DNA of 64,000 nt from Herbiconiux solani NBRC 106740 (GTDB lineage Bacteria > Actinomycetota > Actinomycetes > Actinomycetales > Microbacteriaceae). Shown here piece by piece: positions 51,385-60,207 of this stretch. The stretch lies in the NCBI RefSeq assembly GCF_001571005.1, contig NZ_BCST01000005.1, forward strand, positions 310,001 to 374,000, in the 5' to 3' direction. The notes below the pieces were generated by a model. That model worked only from the letters and a program-made list of their open reading frames with translations. It made no database searches and was not told where the DNA came from. Both the position numbers and the translations under genes were made by a program. Numbering within the stretch: the first letter of the stretch is position 1; every line of letters begins with the position of its first letter.

Positions 51385-53697
51385 TCACCCCAAGGCGTCG
51401 GGCTCGGCCCGCACCCCGAAGTTGTCGCGGAACAGTCCGTCGGGGTCGACGCGGTTCTTCACCGCCCGCAACCGCGCGAGCGTCGCCGGAGGGAACGCCT
51501 GCTCGATCATGCGCTCCCCGGTTCGGCTCTCGAAGCTGAGGTAGAGCCCGTCGAAGTGCTCGGCGAGCGCCGACCACAGCGCCTCGAACCGCGCGGAGCG
51601 ACCCACGGAGGTGATCGAGAAGTTGGCGGAGCGGTGGGCGTACGCCATCGCATCCGGGGCCACGTCGTTGACGGCGCCGCCCACCGAGCGGATCTGGAAC
51701 CAGGGTGCAGCCCCCGAGGTGGCGAGAGCGGCCGCGGCGCGCGCCGTCGCCGGGTCGAGGTGCTCGACCAGACCCGACCGGAACTGCGGTTCGCCCTGCC
51801 CGTCGTGGGCGACGTGGGAGGCGTTCGCCATCACCGACGCGTAGGGCAGCAGCTGCACCTGCTGGCCGATGAGCGGGGCGAGCTCGGCGAACGGCTGCAG
51901 CCGCGCGATGATCGTGTCGGGATCGTCGGAGTCGACGACCCCGTAGAGCTGGGCGGTGGCTGGTTCGGCGGGCCGCCCGGCGCTCATCAGCAGGAACAGG
52001 GTCGTGTCGCGCGGCGACGCCTCCATCACGCGCCCGAACTCCTCGAGGAAGACGGCGGCGTCGTCGACCTGGAAGGCGAGCTGCGCCCAGCCCACGTCGC
52101 CCACCCGGTCGGCCTCGAACTCGAACGAGACCACGACGCCCACGTTCGCGCCGGCGCCGCGCACCGCCCAGAGGAGGTCGGCCGAGCCGGAAGCGGCATC
52201 GGCAGAGACGTCGGCATCGGCAGAAGCAGAGGCAGAGGCAGAGGCATCGGCTGAGGCTGAGTCGTCGCCGTCGGCACTCGCCCGCACGAGGCTCCCGTCC
52301 GCGAGCACCACGTCGGCCGCGACGAGGTGGTCGATCGTCAACCCGTGCTCCCGCCCGAGAAACCCCACTCCCCCGGCCGTCGCCAGGCCGCCGACACCCA
52401 CGCCGCCGTAGTCGCCGCTGGAGATCGCGAGCCCGTGCGGCTCCAGAGCGCGGGCCACGTCCATCCATCGGGCCCCCGGTCCGATCCGCACGCGACCGGT
52501 CGCCTCGTCCAGCACCTCGATGGAGTCGAGCGCTCCGAGGTCGATCACGATGCCGCCGTCGTTGGTGCTGCGCCCGCTGATGCCGTGACCGCCGCTCCGG
52601 ATGCCGAGCGGCACGCCGGGGTGGCGCCGGGCGAACGCCACGGCCTCCTGCACCTCGGGCACCGTGCGGGGCCGCAGCACCAGCCCCGGCGCCCCGCCCC
52701 TCATGTAGGTGGAGCGCACCTTCGGGTAGGCGAAGTCGCCCGGCTCCACCGCCCGCTCCCGCAGGCTCTCGGGGAGCTCGTCGTAGGCGATCCCCTCCCG
52801 GCGGGCCGCGAGTGCACGCGCCGAGCGGGCACCCCCGGGCCGCGAGGTGCCCCGCCGCGCCCGTTCGGCCGCCACGGCCTCGCGGACCGCGGGCATGGTG
52901 CCGTCGGCGAAGCGTTCTAGGGCGGTCGGGTCGTCGCCGACCACGATGAAGGTCCCGATGCCGTCCCCGAGCGCCAGCTCGATCAGCTGGGCCGCGCTCT
53001 CGGTGCCCGAGATGTTGAGGAGGCGACGGATCTCGCCCGGGTCGCGCCCCGCATCCCGGGCCGCGTCGTCGATGCGCGCGTTGCCCGCGGCCAGATCCCC
53101 CGGCTGAAGGTATCCGAGGCTCGGCAGCCAGCCGTCGGCCTTCCGCCCGGTGAGCCGCAGCATCCGGGGCTTGTAGGCGCCCAGCCAGATCGGGATGTCG
53201 TGGGCGGGCGCCGGGCCGCGCTTCGCCCCGTTCAGCGGGTAGTGCTCGCCGCCCCGGAGGACACCGCGCTCCCCCACGGCCCAGATGCCGCGGATGACGT
53301 CGATGGCCTCGCTGAGCGCATCGACGGCCTGACCGGGGGTGAGCCGGCGCCCGCCCATCGCCTCGATCGCGTCCCAGAATGCGCCGGAGCCGAGGCCGAG
53401 GTCGAACCGCCCTCCACTCAGCAGGTCGAGCGATGCCGCGGCGCGGGCCGTGACGGGAGCAGGGCGAAGAGGCAGGTTCAGCACGTTCGGCGCCAGATGG
53501 ATGCGCTCGGTCGACGCCGCCGCGAACGACAGCAACGTCCAGGTGTCGAGGAACGACGACTGGTACGGGTGGTCCTGGAAGGTGACGAGGTCGTAGCCCA
53601 GGCTCTCCGAGAGCTTCGCGAGCTGCACCGGAGCCGCGGGGCTCGCGGCGGTCGGGGTGATGAAGGTGCCGAAGGTGAGGGGGTGACCGTAGTCCAT
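51385..53697 (-). CDS. Fusion: LLM flavin oxidoreductase + BBE-type FAD-linked oxidase
   Basis: The 770-residue protein joins a luciferase-like domain (1 to about 310: LTFGTFITPTAASP, TFQDHPYQSSFLDTWTLLSFAAASTERIHLAPNVLNLPLRPA) to a FAD-linked oxidase domain (about 310-770). The second domain has the FAD-binding GIRSGGHGISGRSTNDGGI, where the His fits covalent flavin, the usual cysteine site replaced (GDYGGVGVGGLATAGGVGFLGR), and the BBE end NRVDPDGLFRDNFG. An Ala/Ser/Asp repeat (about residue 500, DNA near 52190-52262) is inserted in it. Separate genes for these domains are common; the fusion is unusual. ATG at 53697. Divergent from a MarR regulator. Confidence 0.85.
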   Translation of the reverse strand: MDYGHPLTFGTFITPTAASPAAPVQLAKLSESLGYDLVTFQDHPYQSSFLDTWTLLSFAAASTERIHLAPNVLNLPLRPAPVTARAAASLDLLSGGRFDLGLGSGAFWDAIEAMGGRRLTPGQAVDALSEAIDVIRGIWAVGERGVLRGGEHYPLNGAKRGPAPAHDIPIWLGAYKPRMLRLTGRKADGWLPSLGYLQPGDLAAGNARIDDAARDAGRDPGEIRRLLNISGTESAAQLIELALGDGIGTFIVVGDDPTALERFADGTMPAVREAVAAERARRGTSRPGGARSARALAARREGIAYDELPESLRERAVEPGDFAYPKVRSTYMRGGAPGLVLRPRTVPEVQEAVAFARRHPGVPLGIRSGGHGISGRSTNDGGIVIDLGALDSIEVLDEATGRVRIGPGARWMDVARALEPHGLAISSGDYGGVGVGGLATAGGVGFLGREHGLTIDHLVAADVVLADGSLVRASADGDDSASADASASASASADADVSADAASGSADLLWAVRGAGANVGVVVSFEFEADRVGDVGWAQLAFQVDDAAVFLEEFGRVMEASPRDTTLFLLMSAGRPAEPATAQLYGVVDSDDPDTIIARLQPFAELAPLIGQQVQLLPYASVMANASHVAHDGQGEPQFRSGLVEHLDPATARAAAALATSGAAPWFQIRSVGGAVNDVAPDAMAYAHRSANFSITSVGRSARFEALWSALAEHFDGLYLSFESRTGERMIEQAFPPATLARLRAVKNRVDPDGLFRDNFGVRAEPDALG

Positions 53698-53744
53698 CGT
53701 GCTCTTCCGTGATCGAGTCGAAGCGTTCTGCGGTATCGCAGATC

Positions 53745-53755
53745 GTCTGTCAGAC
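53745..53755. promoter_or_regulatory. Operator candidate between fusion gene and MarR gene
   Basis: GTCTG-T-CAGAC is a perfect 11-bp dyad, placed 48 bp from the fusion gene start and 41 bp from the MarR gene start. MarR proteins often bind such short palindromes in the shared region. Confidence 0.45.
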
Positions 53756-53795
53756 AACATATATTACCCGCAACCTATTCCGGTAGACTTCGGGC

Positions 53796-54293
53796 ATGGC
53801 AGACGACCTCGATTTCGGCTGGGCGCTCGGCGTGCTCTTCCGCTCCTGGCAGACGGCTGTCACCGAGGCCGTCGGCGCACTGCCGCACGGGCCGCGCGGC
53901 TTCCAGATCCTGAACACGCTGGCCTCCACCGAGCATCCGCCGACCCAGGCCGAGCTGTCGATGCACCTCGCCATCGACCGCACCGTGCTCACCTACGTGA
54001 TCGACGACCTCGCCACGGCGGGGCTCGTCGAACGGCGGCCGGATGCACGTGACCGGCGGGTGCGCCGGCTCGCACTCACGGCCGCCGGCTCCCGGCGCCT
54101 GGCCGACCTGCGCGGGCGGGTCGCCGAAGCCGAGTCCGGCCTCTTCCCGGGCCTCGGAGGCGCCGATGCGGCTGCGCTCCGCACCCTGCTCGAGCGGGCC
54201 GCCGCGGGGCTGCACCTGGGCGATGGCGAGCACGACGCCTGCACTGTCGTCTCCGCCATCCTCGACGACGCGCAGCGCCCCGCCGCGGGATAG
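53796..54293 (+). CDS. MarR-family transcriptional regulator
   Basis: The 165-residue protein has a winged HTH (PTQAELSMHLAIDRTVLTYVIDDLATAGLVERRPDARDRRVRRLALTAAG) with the DxRxRR wing. It is divergent from the LLM/FAD fusion and probably represses it. TAGACT-tcgggc directly before the ATG at 53796 marks a leaderless promoter. Confidence 0.92.
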   Translation: MADDLDFGWALGVLFRSWQTAVTEAVGALPHGPRGFQILNTLASTEHPPTQAELSMHLAIDRTVLTYVIDDLATAGLVERRPDARDRRVRRLALTAAGSRRLADLRGRVAEAESGLFPGLGGADAAALRTLLERAAAGLHLGDGEHDACTVVSAILDDAQRPAAG

Positions 54294-54391
54294 GGCGCGA
54301 GGCGCTCGGCGCCGGAACCCGCCCCGCCCGACCAGCGGGCCAGCGGGCGGGCGGCACGGCAGTCGGGGCAGACCTGGGTACTGTGAAAGGC

Positions 54392-55267
54392 GTGACTGAC
54401 ACTGCTCCTGACGACGGGTCGTTCGGCGACCTGGTCGTGTTCCTCGACGAGGGCGTCCCGGTTCCCCTCGCCTCCGCCGCCGTGAACGTGGCCGACCTCG
54501 CGGTGACCCGCGGCGACGGCATCTTCGAATCGATCGGGGTGATCGACGGGCGCTTCATCGAGTTCGAGCGGCACCTGGCGCGCCTGGCACATTCGGCCGC
54601 GATGCTCGACCTGCCCGAGCCCGACCTCGAGGCGTTCGAGGCGGCGGCCCGGCGCGGCGTCGCGGCGCACCGCCCCGAGCCCGAGCTGCTCGTCAAGCTG
54701 CTGTACAGCCGGGGTATCGAGGGCGACGACGTGCCGAGCGGGTGGATCCAGGTGCTCACCGGGCCCGACCACTCGGCCGCCCGGCGCGAGGGGGTGCGGG
54801 TGGTCACGCTCGACCGCGGCTACCGGCACGACATCGCGCAGACCTCGCCGTGGCTGCTGCAGGGCGCCAAGACGCTCTCCTACGCGCTGAACAAGGCCGC
54901 CCTCCGCGAGGCGGCGCGGCGCGGGGCCGAGGACGTGATCTTCGTCAGCTCGGACGACGTCGTGCTCGAGGGCCCGACCGCCAACGTGCTGGTGCGGCAC
55001 GGCGACCGCTTCCGCACGCCGCGCACCGACCTCGGCATCCTGGCCGGCACCACCCAGGCCGCGGTCTTCGACACGCTCGACGCGATGGGCTTCGCGGCCG
55101 AGGAGGCCCTCCTCTCCCCCGCCGACCTCGCCTCCGCCGACGGCCTCTGGCTGCTCTCGAGCGGCCGCCTGATCGCGCCCGTCCGCGAGCTCGACGGCCG
55201 CCCCCTCCCCGTCGACGCCCCCTTCACCACCACCCTCCTCGAGAAGTCCTTCGGCCTCCCCACCTGA
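54392..55267 (+). CDS. Class IV aminotransferase (IlvE/aminodeoxychorismate-lyase type; MtnE candidate)
   Basis: The 291-residue protein has VTRGDGIFESIGVIDGRFIEFERHLARL and the PLP lysine in QGAKTLSYALNKAALREA, then GLILAGTTQAAVFD-like LGILAGTTQAAVF. Fold class IV members serve as branched-chain aminotransferases or aminodeoxychorismate lyases. A Bacillus branched-chain aminotransferase can perform the last methionine-salvage step (keto acid to methionine), so next to mtn genes this is an MtnE candidate. Start GTG 54392 follows TACTGT-gaaaggc. Confidence 0.8.
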   Translation: MTDTAPDDGSFGDLVVFLDEGVPVPLASAAVNVADLAVTRGDGIFESIGVIDGRFIEFERHLARLAHSAAMLDLPEPDLEAFEAAARRGVAAHRPEPELLVKLLYSRGIEGDDVPSGWIQVLTGPDHSAARREGVRVVTLDRGYRHDIAQTSPWLLQGAKTLSYALNKAALREAARRGAEDVIFVSSDDVVLEGPTANVLVRHGDRFRTPRTDLGILAGTTQAAVFDTLDAMGFAAEEALLSPADLASADGLWLLSSGRLIAPVRELDGRPLPVDAPFTTTLLEKSFGLPT

Positions 55268-55397
55268 CCCACCCCCACGGCGCCCGGCACGGAAGTGCAC
55301 GCGGCGGGCCGTACTCGACGCCCCAGGGTGAGGCCTTGGCCGCGCTAGCGACCGAGGCCGAACATGTCGCGCTGCGCCGGGCAGGGACCGGCGCAGC

Positions 55398-55430
55398 CCG
55401 GGATACGCGCGCGAAGCACGCGCATCCCGG
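55398..55430. terminator. Bidirectional terminator between aminotransferase and mtnB
   Basis: CCGGGAT (55398-55404) pairs with ATCCCGG (55424-55430), extended inside by GCGCG/CGCGC after a 2-nt bulge. An outer 9-bp inverted repeat CGCGCTAGC (55341-55349 and 55443-55451) encloses it and contains the mtnB stop codon. Confidence 0.6.
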
Positions 55431-55445
55431 CAGCTAACACAGCAG

Positions 55446-56186
55446 CTAGCGCGTAGCCAGTGCGATCTGCAGCAACGCCTCCACCAGCTCCAGGTGCCAC
55501 CGCGCCTGCCGCAGGTCGGAGCCCCAGGCGTAGATGCCGTGGCTCGCCACGATCAGGGCCGGCACCTCGCCGACGTCGGCGGCGCACCCCTGGTAGACGC
55601 GCTCGAAGTCGTCGCCGAGCACCCGCATGTCCTGGTGGTTCTGCACGACGGGGATGACGACCCGCTCGCCGTGGGCGCTGTGGCCGATGCCCTTGAGCAT
55701 CTCGAGGTCGCGCAGCTCGACCCCCTCGGGCCAGGCGTGCCCGGCCCTCACCGCGGTGAGCGCGTGCACGTGGATGCACGCCCCGGCACCCGTGACCCGC
55801 GCGATCCGCGCGTGCAGCCCCGCCTCGGCCGACGGCTTCCGCGCGAGGCCGAGCGCATCCGTGAGATCGAGTCCGGGATCGGCGCCGGGAACGGCGTCAG
55901 ACCCGCCATCGACCCGCGAACCGATCCACTCCCCCTCGCCGTCGACGAGCACCACGTCCGACGCGGTCAGCTCGCCCTTGTCGAGGCCCGAGGCCGTGAC
56001 GGCCAGCCGCAGCGGGTCGCGACCGAGCGTGACCGACAGGTTGCCCGCGGTGCCCGGCATCCACCCGCGCGCCGCGAAGCGCGCCGACTCGGCGGCCAGC
56101 TGCGCCCCTGCCTCGGTCACCGCCGCGGCCGTGACACCCGAGGGCGAGAACACGTTCGGCGCCCAGTCACCCGTGCCGGTGCTCAC
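55446..56186 (-). CDS. mtnB: Methylthioribulose-1-phosphate dehydratase
   Basis: The 246-residue class II aldolase-fold protein has GTAGNLSVTLG, KPSAEAGLHARIARVTGAGACIHVHALTAV (zinc His pair) and ALIVASHGIYAWGSDL. It removes water from methylthioribulose-1-phosphate to give the diketo-phosphopentane. GTG start at 56186 overlaps the stop of mtnC (GTGA). Last gene of the mtnA-mtnK-mtnC-mtnB operon. Confidence 0.93.
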   Translation of the reverse strand: MSTGTGDWAPNVFSPSGVTAAAVTEAGAQLAAESARFAARGWMPGTAGNLSVTLGRDPLRLAVTASGLDKGELTASDVVLVDGEGEWIGSRVDGGSDAVPGADPGLDLTDALGLARKPSAEAGLHARIARVTGAGACIHVHALTAVRAGHAWPEGVELRDLEMLKGIGHSAHGERVVIPVVQNHQDMRVLGDDFERVYQGCAADVGEVPALIVASHGIYAWGSDLRQARWHLELVEALLQIALATR

Positions 56187-56935
56187 GGAGCGACGACCTC
56201 GACCTCGTCGAACGATGAGACGACGGATGCTCCGCCGAAGTCGGCCTCGAAGAACGGCTCGCCCTCGCGCGAGAACGCGACGACCTGCCAACCGGCCTCG
56301 AGCGCCGCGGCGACCTCGCCGGGGTTGTCGGTGAAGAAGACGATCTCGGCCGCGGGCACGTCGAGCGCCGTGGCGATCGCCTCGTACGACGACGCGAACT
56401 TCTTGGGGCCGGCCTTCACGGTGTCGAAGTAGTCGGTGATGAGCGGCGTCAGGTCGCCGTCCGGCGAGTGCCGGAACCACGGCACCTGCGAGGCGACGGA
56501 TCCGGACGAGAACACCGCGATCCCGACCCCGTGCTCGTGCCACTGGCGTAGCCGCGGGATCACGTCGTCGAAGAAGTGCGACGAGATCTCGTCGCGCGCG
56601 AAGCCCTCGGCCCAGATCTGACCCTGGATGGTCTTGAGCGGGGTGGCCTTGACGTCGCGCTCCATCCACTCGTGCAGCACGGCGACGATCTGGTCGGTCG
56701 ACGCGTCGGTGGCGAGGGATGCGTCGTGTACGACCTGCTCGCGCGCTTCGGCGATCGCGGGGTCGGCCGCGTGCTCGTCGAGCCAGCCGGCCAGTCGGGG
56801 GCGCGCGTAGTCGTAGAGGTCGCCGAGGATGAACCCGGCCGCACTCGTCGTGCCCTCGAGGTCGACCACCAGGTAGCGCGCGGTGACGGCGAGCGGATCG
56901 GGCGTGGGGGCGGGGGCGGGTGTCTCGGTGCTCAC
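56183..56935 (-). CDS. mtnC: Acireductone synthase (enolase-phosphatase)
   Basis: The 250-residue HAD-family protein has VVDLEGTTSAAGFILGDLYDYAR (DxE motif replacing DxD, typical of MtnC), IAVFSSGS and IVFFTDNPGEV. It enolises and dephosphorylates 2,3-diketo-5-methylthiopentyl-1-phosphate to acireductone. GTG start at 56935 with GGAGGA upstream. A 54-bp gap separates it from mtnK. Confidence 0.94.
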   Translation of the reverse strand: MSTETPAPAPTPDPLAVTARYLVVDLEGTTSAAGFILGDLYDYARPRLAGWLDEHAADPAIAEAREQVVHDASLATDASTDQIVAVLHEWMERDVKATPLKTIQGQIWAEGFARDEISSHFFDDVIPRLRQWHEHGVGIAVFSSGSVASQVPWFRHSPDGDLTPLITDYFDTVKAGPKKFASSYEAIATALDVPAAEIVFFTDNPGEVAAALEAGWQVVAFSREGEPFFEADFGGASVVSSFDEVEVVAP

Positions 56936-56989
56936 GGTGTCCTCCGGTCGTCGGTGGTGGGGGCGGTGGTGCGGGCGCGTCGCTGCGCG

Positions 56990-58270
56990 CTATTCGGGGC
57001 GGTGCTGGTCGGGGCGGTGCTGGTCCGTTGGATGCGCGGGGTCGGCCAGGGAGCCGACGGGTGCGGCCGGCGCGGACGGGGTCGGCTCCCCCGTCAGCAG
57101 GTGGTACCGGGCCGCGTCGAAAAGGCGGGCGGAGGCCTCAGCCCGCGCCGGCTCGGGCAGCGTCTCGATGTCGGCCGCGTGCGAGAAGCCGACCGCGCGG
57201 CGCAGCTGCTCGACACCGGCGAAGCGCCAGGCGTCGGCCTCGATCGCGGCGAGCGACGCGTCGTCGCCCCACGACCGCGCGAAGGCGTCCCAGCACGCGC
57301 GAACGGCCGAGTACCGCTCCCGGGCCACGTCGTGCCGGCCCAAAGCGGAGGCCGCGATCGCCGCGAGCTCGAGGTTGGCCCAGAACAGCCCGAGGTCGAG
57401 CCCGATCGGCCCCACGAAACTGAACTCCGGGTCGAAGACCTTCACCGTCTGCGCCCCGTCGCGCCGGCCGAGCATGACCGATCCGCTGTGCAGGTCGCCG
57501 TGCACCAGTGCCTCGTGCCGGGTCTCGAACACCTCACGCACGCCGGCGACCGCCGCCGCGACATCCTCGTCGCCGTACAACGCGCGCACACGCTCCTCGA
57601 GCGCGGGATGCCAGTGGTTGTGCTCATGCGCGCGGTACGGCTCGTCGAGCACCACGTCGAGGGTCATGCGGCAGAGCTCCGGGTTCGCCGCGAGCTCGAT
57701 CAGGGCGTCGTGCCCCTCGTCACCGAGTGCACGACGCGATGTGGATGCGGCGAGCTCGCCCACGAACCGGCCCACGACCGCGCCCAGATCCGCGAAGTCG
57801 ATGCCGGCCGTCGCGGCAAACGCGCCCGAGTCCGTAGCCACACCCTCCGCATCCGCGGCCGACCCCGGCGCGAGCTCGGCGACGAGCACGTCGCGCAGCA
57901 CGTCGAGATCCGACAGATCCTCCATCACCAGCACGTACCGCGACTCGTCGAAGGCGAGGATCGCCGGGATCGAATCCGGCACCCGCTCGGCGAGCCGCTC
58001 GTAGGTGCGCGCCTCGGACCTGATCCGCGACGGGTCGACCGGCCACTCCGGCCCCACGACCTGCACCCACGGCGGCGCCTGCTTGACGGCCAGGCTGCCG
58101 AGCGGCCCGCGGGCGATGAACACGCGGTTCATGTTGCCCGCGGTCACCTCGGTCACCCCCACCTCGCCGGGGGTCGCGGCCACGCGGTCGAGGAGCCCGG
58201 CAGACGAGAGGTACGCGACCACGTCGTCGCCGGTCACCAGAAGCTCATAGGTGGTCTCGTCCTCACTCAC
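56990..58270 (-). CDS. mtnK: S-methyl-5-thioribose kinase (second copy, with mtnA)
   Basis: The 426-residue protein has VTAGNMNRVFIARG, SLAVKQAPPWVQVVG, ALVHGDLHSGSVMLG (catalytic Asp) and VFDPEFSFVGPIGLDLGLFWANLE, all MtnK hallmarks. It differs clearly from the importer-linked copy (50040-51338), so it is an old duplication or separate acquisition. GTG at 58270 overlaps the mtnA stop (GTGA). A Pro/Asp/His-rich tail ends the protein. Confidence 0.93.
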   Translation of the reverse strand: MSEDETTYELLVTGDDVVAYLSSAGLLDRVAATPGEVGVTEVTAGNMNRVFIARGPLGSLAVKQAPPWVQVVGPEWPVDPSRIRSEARTYERLAERVPDSIPAILAFDESRYVLVMEDLSDLDVLRDVLVAELAPGSAADAEGVATDSGAFAATAGIDFADLGAVVGRFVGELAASTSRRALGDEGHDALIELAANPELCRMTLDVVLDEPYRAHEHNHWHPALEERVRALYGDEDVAAAVAGVREVFETRHEALVHGDLHSGSVMLGRRDGAQTVKVFDPEFSFVGPIGLDLGLFWANLELAAIAASALGRHDVARERYSAVRACWDAFARSWGDDASLAAIEADAWRFAGVEQLRRAVGFSHAADIETLPEPARAEASARLFDAARYHLLTGEPTPSAPAAPVGSLADPAHPTDQHRPDQHRPE

Positions 58271-59385
58271 CGCGCACCGCCCTCGGGCCCGAGCGCAGCC
58301 GAGGCGGCGGCGACCGCGGCGTCGATGCCGTAGTACTCGGCGACCCGGCCGGGCTCGAAGGCGCCGCGATCGGTGACGATCCGGGTCACGAAGCGGGCGG
58401 GGGTCACGTCGAAGGCGGGGTACCAGGCATCCGTCACCCGCTCCGAGGCGGTCCGGCGCCCGAGCGTGTGCAGCACCTCGAGCGGATCCCGCTCCTCCAC
58501 CACGATGTCGGCCGCCGTCGGCGCCTCGTCGTCCGGCGCCTGCACGAGAGCGTAGAACGGCACGCCGAAGGCCGAGGCCGCGACCGCGAGCCCGAGCGTG
58601 CCGACCTTGTTGACGACGCTGCCGTCGAGCGAGACCCGGTCGGCCGCCGTGACGAGCGCGTCGATCGGGCCGATGGTCGACCCCGGGGCGAGTGCGGCGG
58701 CTCCCATCGAGTCGGTGATCAGCGTGACGCGCTCCCCCATCTCGGCGAGCGTGTGCGCGGTCAGGCGGGCGCCCTGCAGATAGGGGCGCGTCTCGGTCGC
58801 GACCCAGTCGAACCGCTTGCCCGCCACCCGGGCGGCCCGCACGAGCTCGATCAGGTAGGTGTCCATCCAGCAGTGGGTCAGGATGCGCCCGCCGTCGGGA
58901 AGCAGCGAGACGGTTTCAGCGGCCAGCCGGTGGCTGCGGGACCGGTAGAGCTCGGCGCCCGTGCGCGCAGCCTCGAGCGCCGCCTCGATCATCCGGGCCG
59001 TCGTCGCGGAGTCCGGCCTCTCTGCCGCATCCGCCACCGCGTCGACCGCCGCGAGCACGCGCCCGACGGCCTCGCGGGGGTGGTTGTTCGTGGGCCGCGC
59101 GGCCTCGATCACCGCGCCGGCCGCGCGCATCCGCTGCCGCGCCTCCTCGGGCGGGAGCCCCGCCGACTGCACGGCGGTGATCTCGAGCCCGGCGTAGGCG
59201 GCGAACAGGGGCCCCGAGCTCTGTGTGACCATGTCGCGGATGGCCGTGGCCACCTCGTCCGCATCCCGCGCGGTGACCCACTCGACGCGTTCGGGGAACA
59301 CCCGGCGGTCGAGGATCCTCACCACGCCGCCCTCGACCCTCACGGAGTCGTCGAGCACGGGCGCGTTCTCGGCTGTAGTGGTCAT
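58267..59385 (-). CDS. mtnA: S-methyl-5-thioribose-1-phosphate isomerase
   Basis: The 372-residue protein of the eIF2B-like isomerase family has RVEWVTARDADEVATAIRDMVTQSSG, ARPTNNHPREAVGRVL, ILTHCWMDTY (catalytic Cys), ETRPYLQGARLTAHTL, LITDSMGAA (catalytic Asp) and GSVVNKVGTLGLAVAA. It turns MTR-1-phosphate into methylthioribulose-1-phosphate. It is the first gene of the four-gene operon. ATG at 59385 (or 59409); a TATCCT -10 box is at 59412-59417 on this strand. Confidence 0.94.
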   Translation of the reverse strand: MTTTAENAPVLDDSVRVEGGVVRILDRRVFPERVEWVTARDADEVATAIRDMVTQSSGPLFAAYAGLEITAVQSAGLPPEEARQRMRAAGAVIEAARPTNNHPREAVGRVLAAVDAVADAAERPDSATTARMIEAALEAARTGAELYRSRSHRLAAETVSLLPDGGRILTHCWMDTYLIELVRAARVAGKRFDWVATETRPYLQGARLTAHTLAEMGERVTLITDSMGAAALAPGSTIGPIDALVTAADRVSLDGSVVNKVGTLGLAVAASAFGVPFYALVQAPDDEAPTAADIVVEERDPLEVLHTLGRRTASERVTDAWYPAFDVTPARFVTRIVTDRGAFEPGRVAEYYGIDAAVAAASAALGPEGGAR

Positions 59386-59461
59386 GCGCTTCCCGTCGAT
59401 TTCCCCCATCGAGGATACCGCGCGACCGTATGCTTGCCCTATCAAACGAGAAGGGGGCTCC

Positions 59462-60199
59462 GTGAGCCATTCGAACGGGAACCAGTCCACGCCAGCCGGT
59501 TGGCACGCCGATCCGTCGGGTGCTCCGCAGCAGCGGTGGTGGGACGGCACTCGCTGGACCGAGCACACGCAGGCCACCCCGCAGGCGCAGCAGCCGGCGG
59601 CACACACGCAGCAGCAGGCGCAGCCCCAGTACGGCCAGCAGCAGGCCCAGCCGCAGTACGGCCAGCAGCCTCAGCAGTACGGCCAGCAGCAGCACCCCGC
59701 ATACTCCCCGGCCTACGCCACCCAGGCCCCTCCGCCCGTCGCACCCGGCACCCCGGTCTACAACGTCTTCATCTGGGTCCTCACCGTGCTCCCGGTGGTG
59801 TCGCTGCTGATCCTCCCCCTCTACTCCAGCGCCATCGAGCAGTCGGTGACCACGACCTACCGCTACGGCGGCAGCATGTCCTTCCTCGGCCTGCAGGCGG
59901 TCGGCTCCCTGATCAGCCTGGTGCTCTACGCCGCCATCGTCGTGCTGGCGTACTTCGACCACAAGTGGCTCGTCCGCCAGGGCTACGTGCAGCCGTTCCA
60001 CTGGGCCTGGGCGTTCCTCTCGATCGTCTACCCGATCGGCCGTTCGGTCGTGGTGCGCCGCCGCTCCGGCCGCGGGATCGCCCCGATGTGGGTGTCGATC
60101 GGCCTCTGCGCCCTCAGCATCATCGTGAGCATCATCTGGAGCATCTCGCTGTTCGCGACGATCTTCGGCACCTCGATGACCTACGGCAGCTACACCTGA
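59462..60199 (+). CDS. DUF2510 domain membrane protein
   Basis: The 245-residue protein starts with the DUF2510 motif PAGWHADPSGAPQQRWWDGTRWTEHTQ. A Gln/Pro/Tyr-rich stretch and four to five helices follow (VFIWVLTVLPVVSLLILPLY and others). Such proteins are common in actinobacteria with unknown function. GTG start at 59462 with AAGGGGG upstream. Divergent from mtnA. Confidence 0.82.
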   Translation: MSHSNGNQSTPAGWHADPSGAPQQRWWDGTRWTEHTQATPQAQQPAAHTQQQAQPQYGQQQAQPQYGQQPQQYGQQQHPAYSPAYATQAPPPVAPGTPVYNVFIWVLTVLPVVSLLILPLYSSAIEQSVTTTYRYGGSMSFLGLQAVGSLISLVLYAAIVVLAYFDHKWLVRQGYVQPFHWAWAFLSIVYPIGRSVVVRRRSGRGIAPMWVSIGLCALSIIVSIIWSISLFATIFGTSMTYGSYT

Positions 60200-60207
60200 G
60201 GCCGGGG

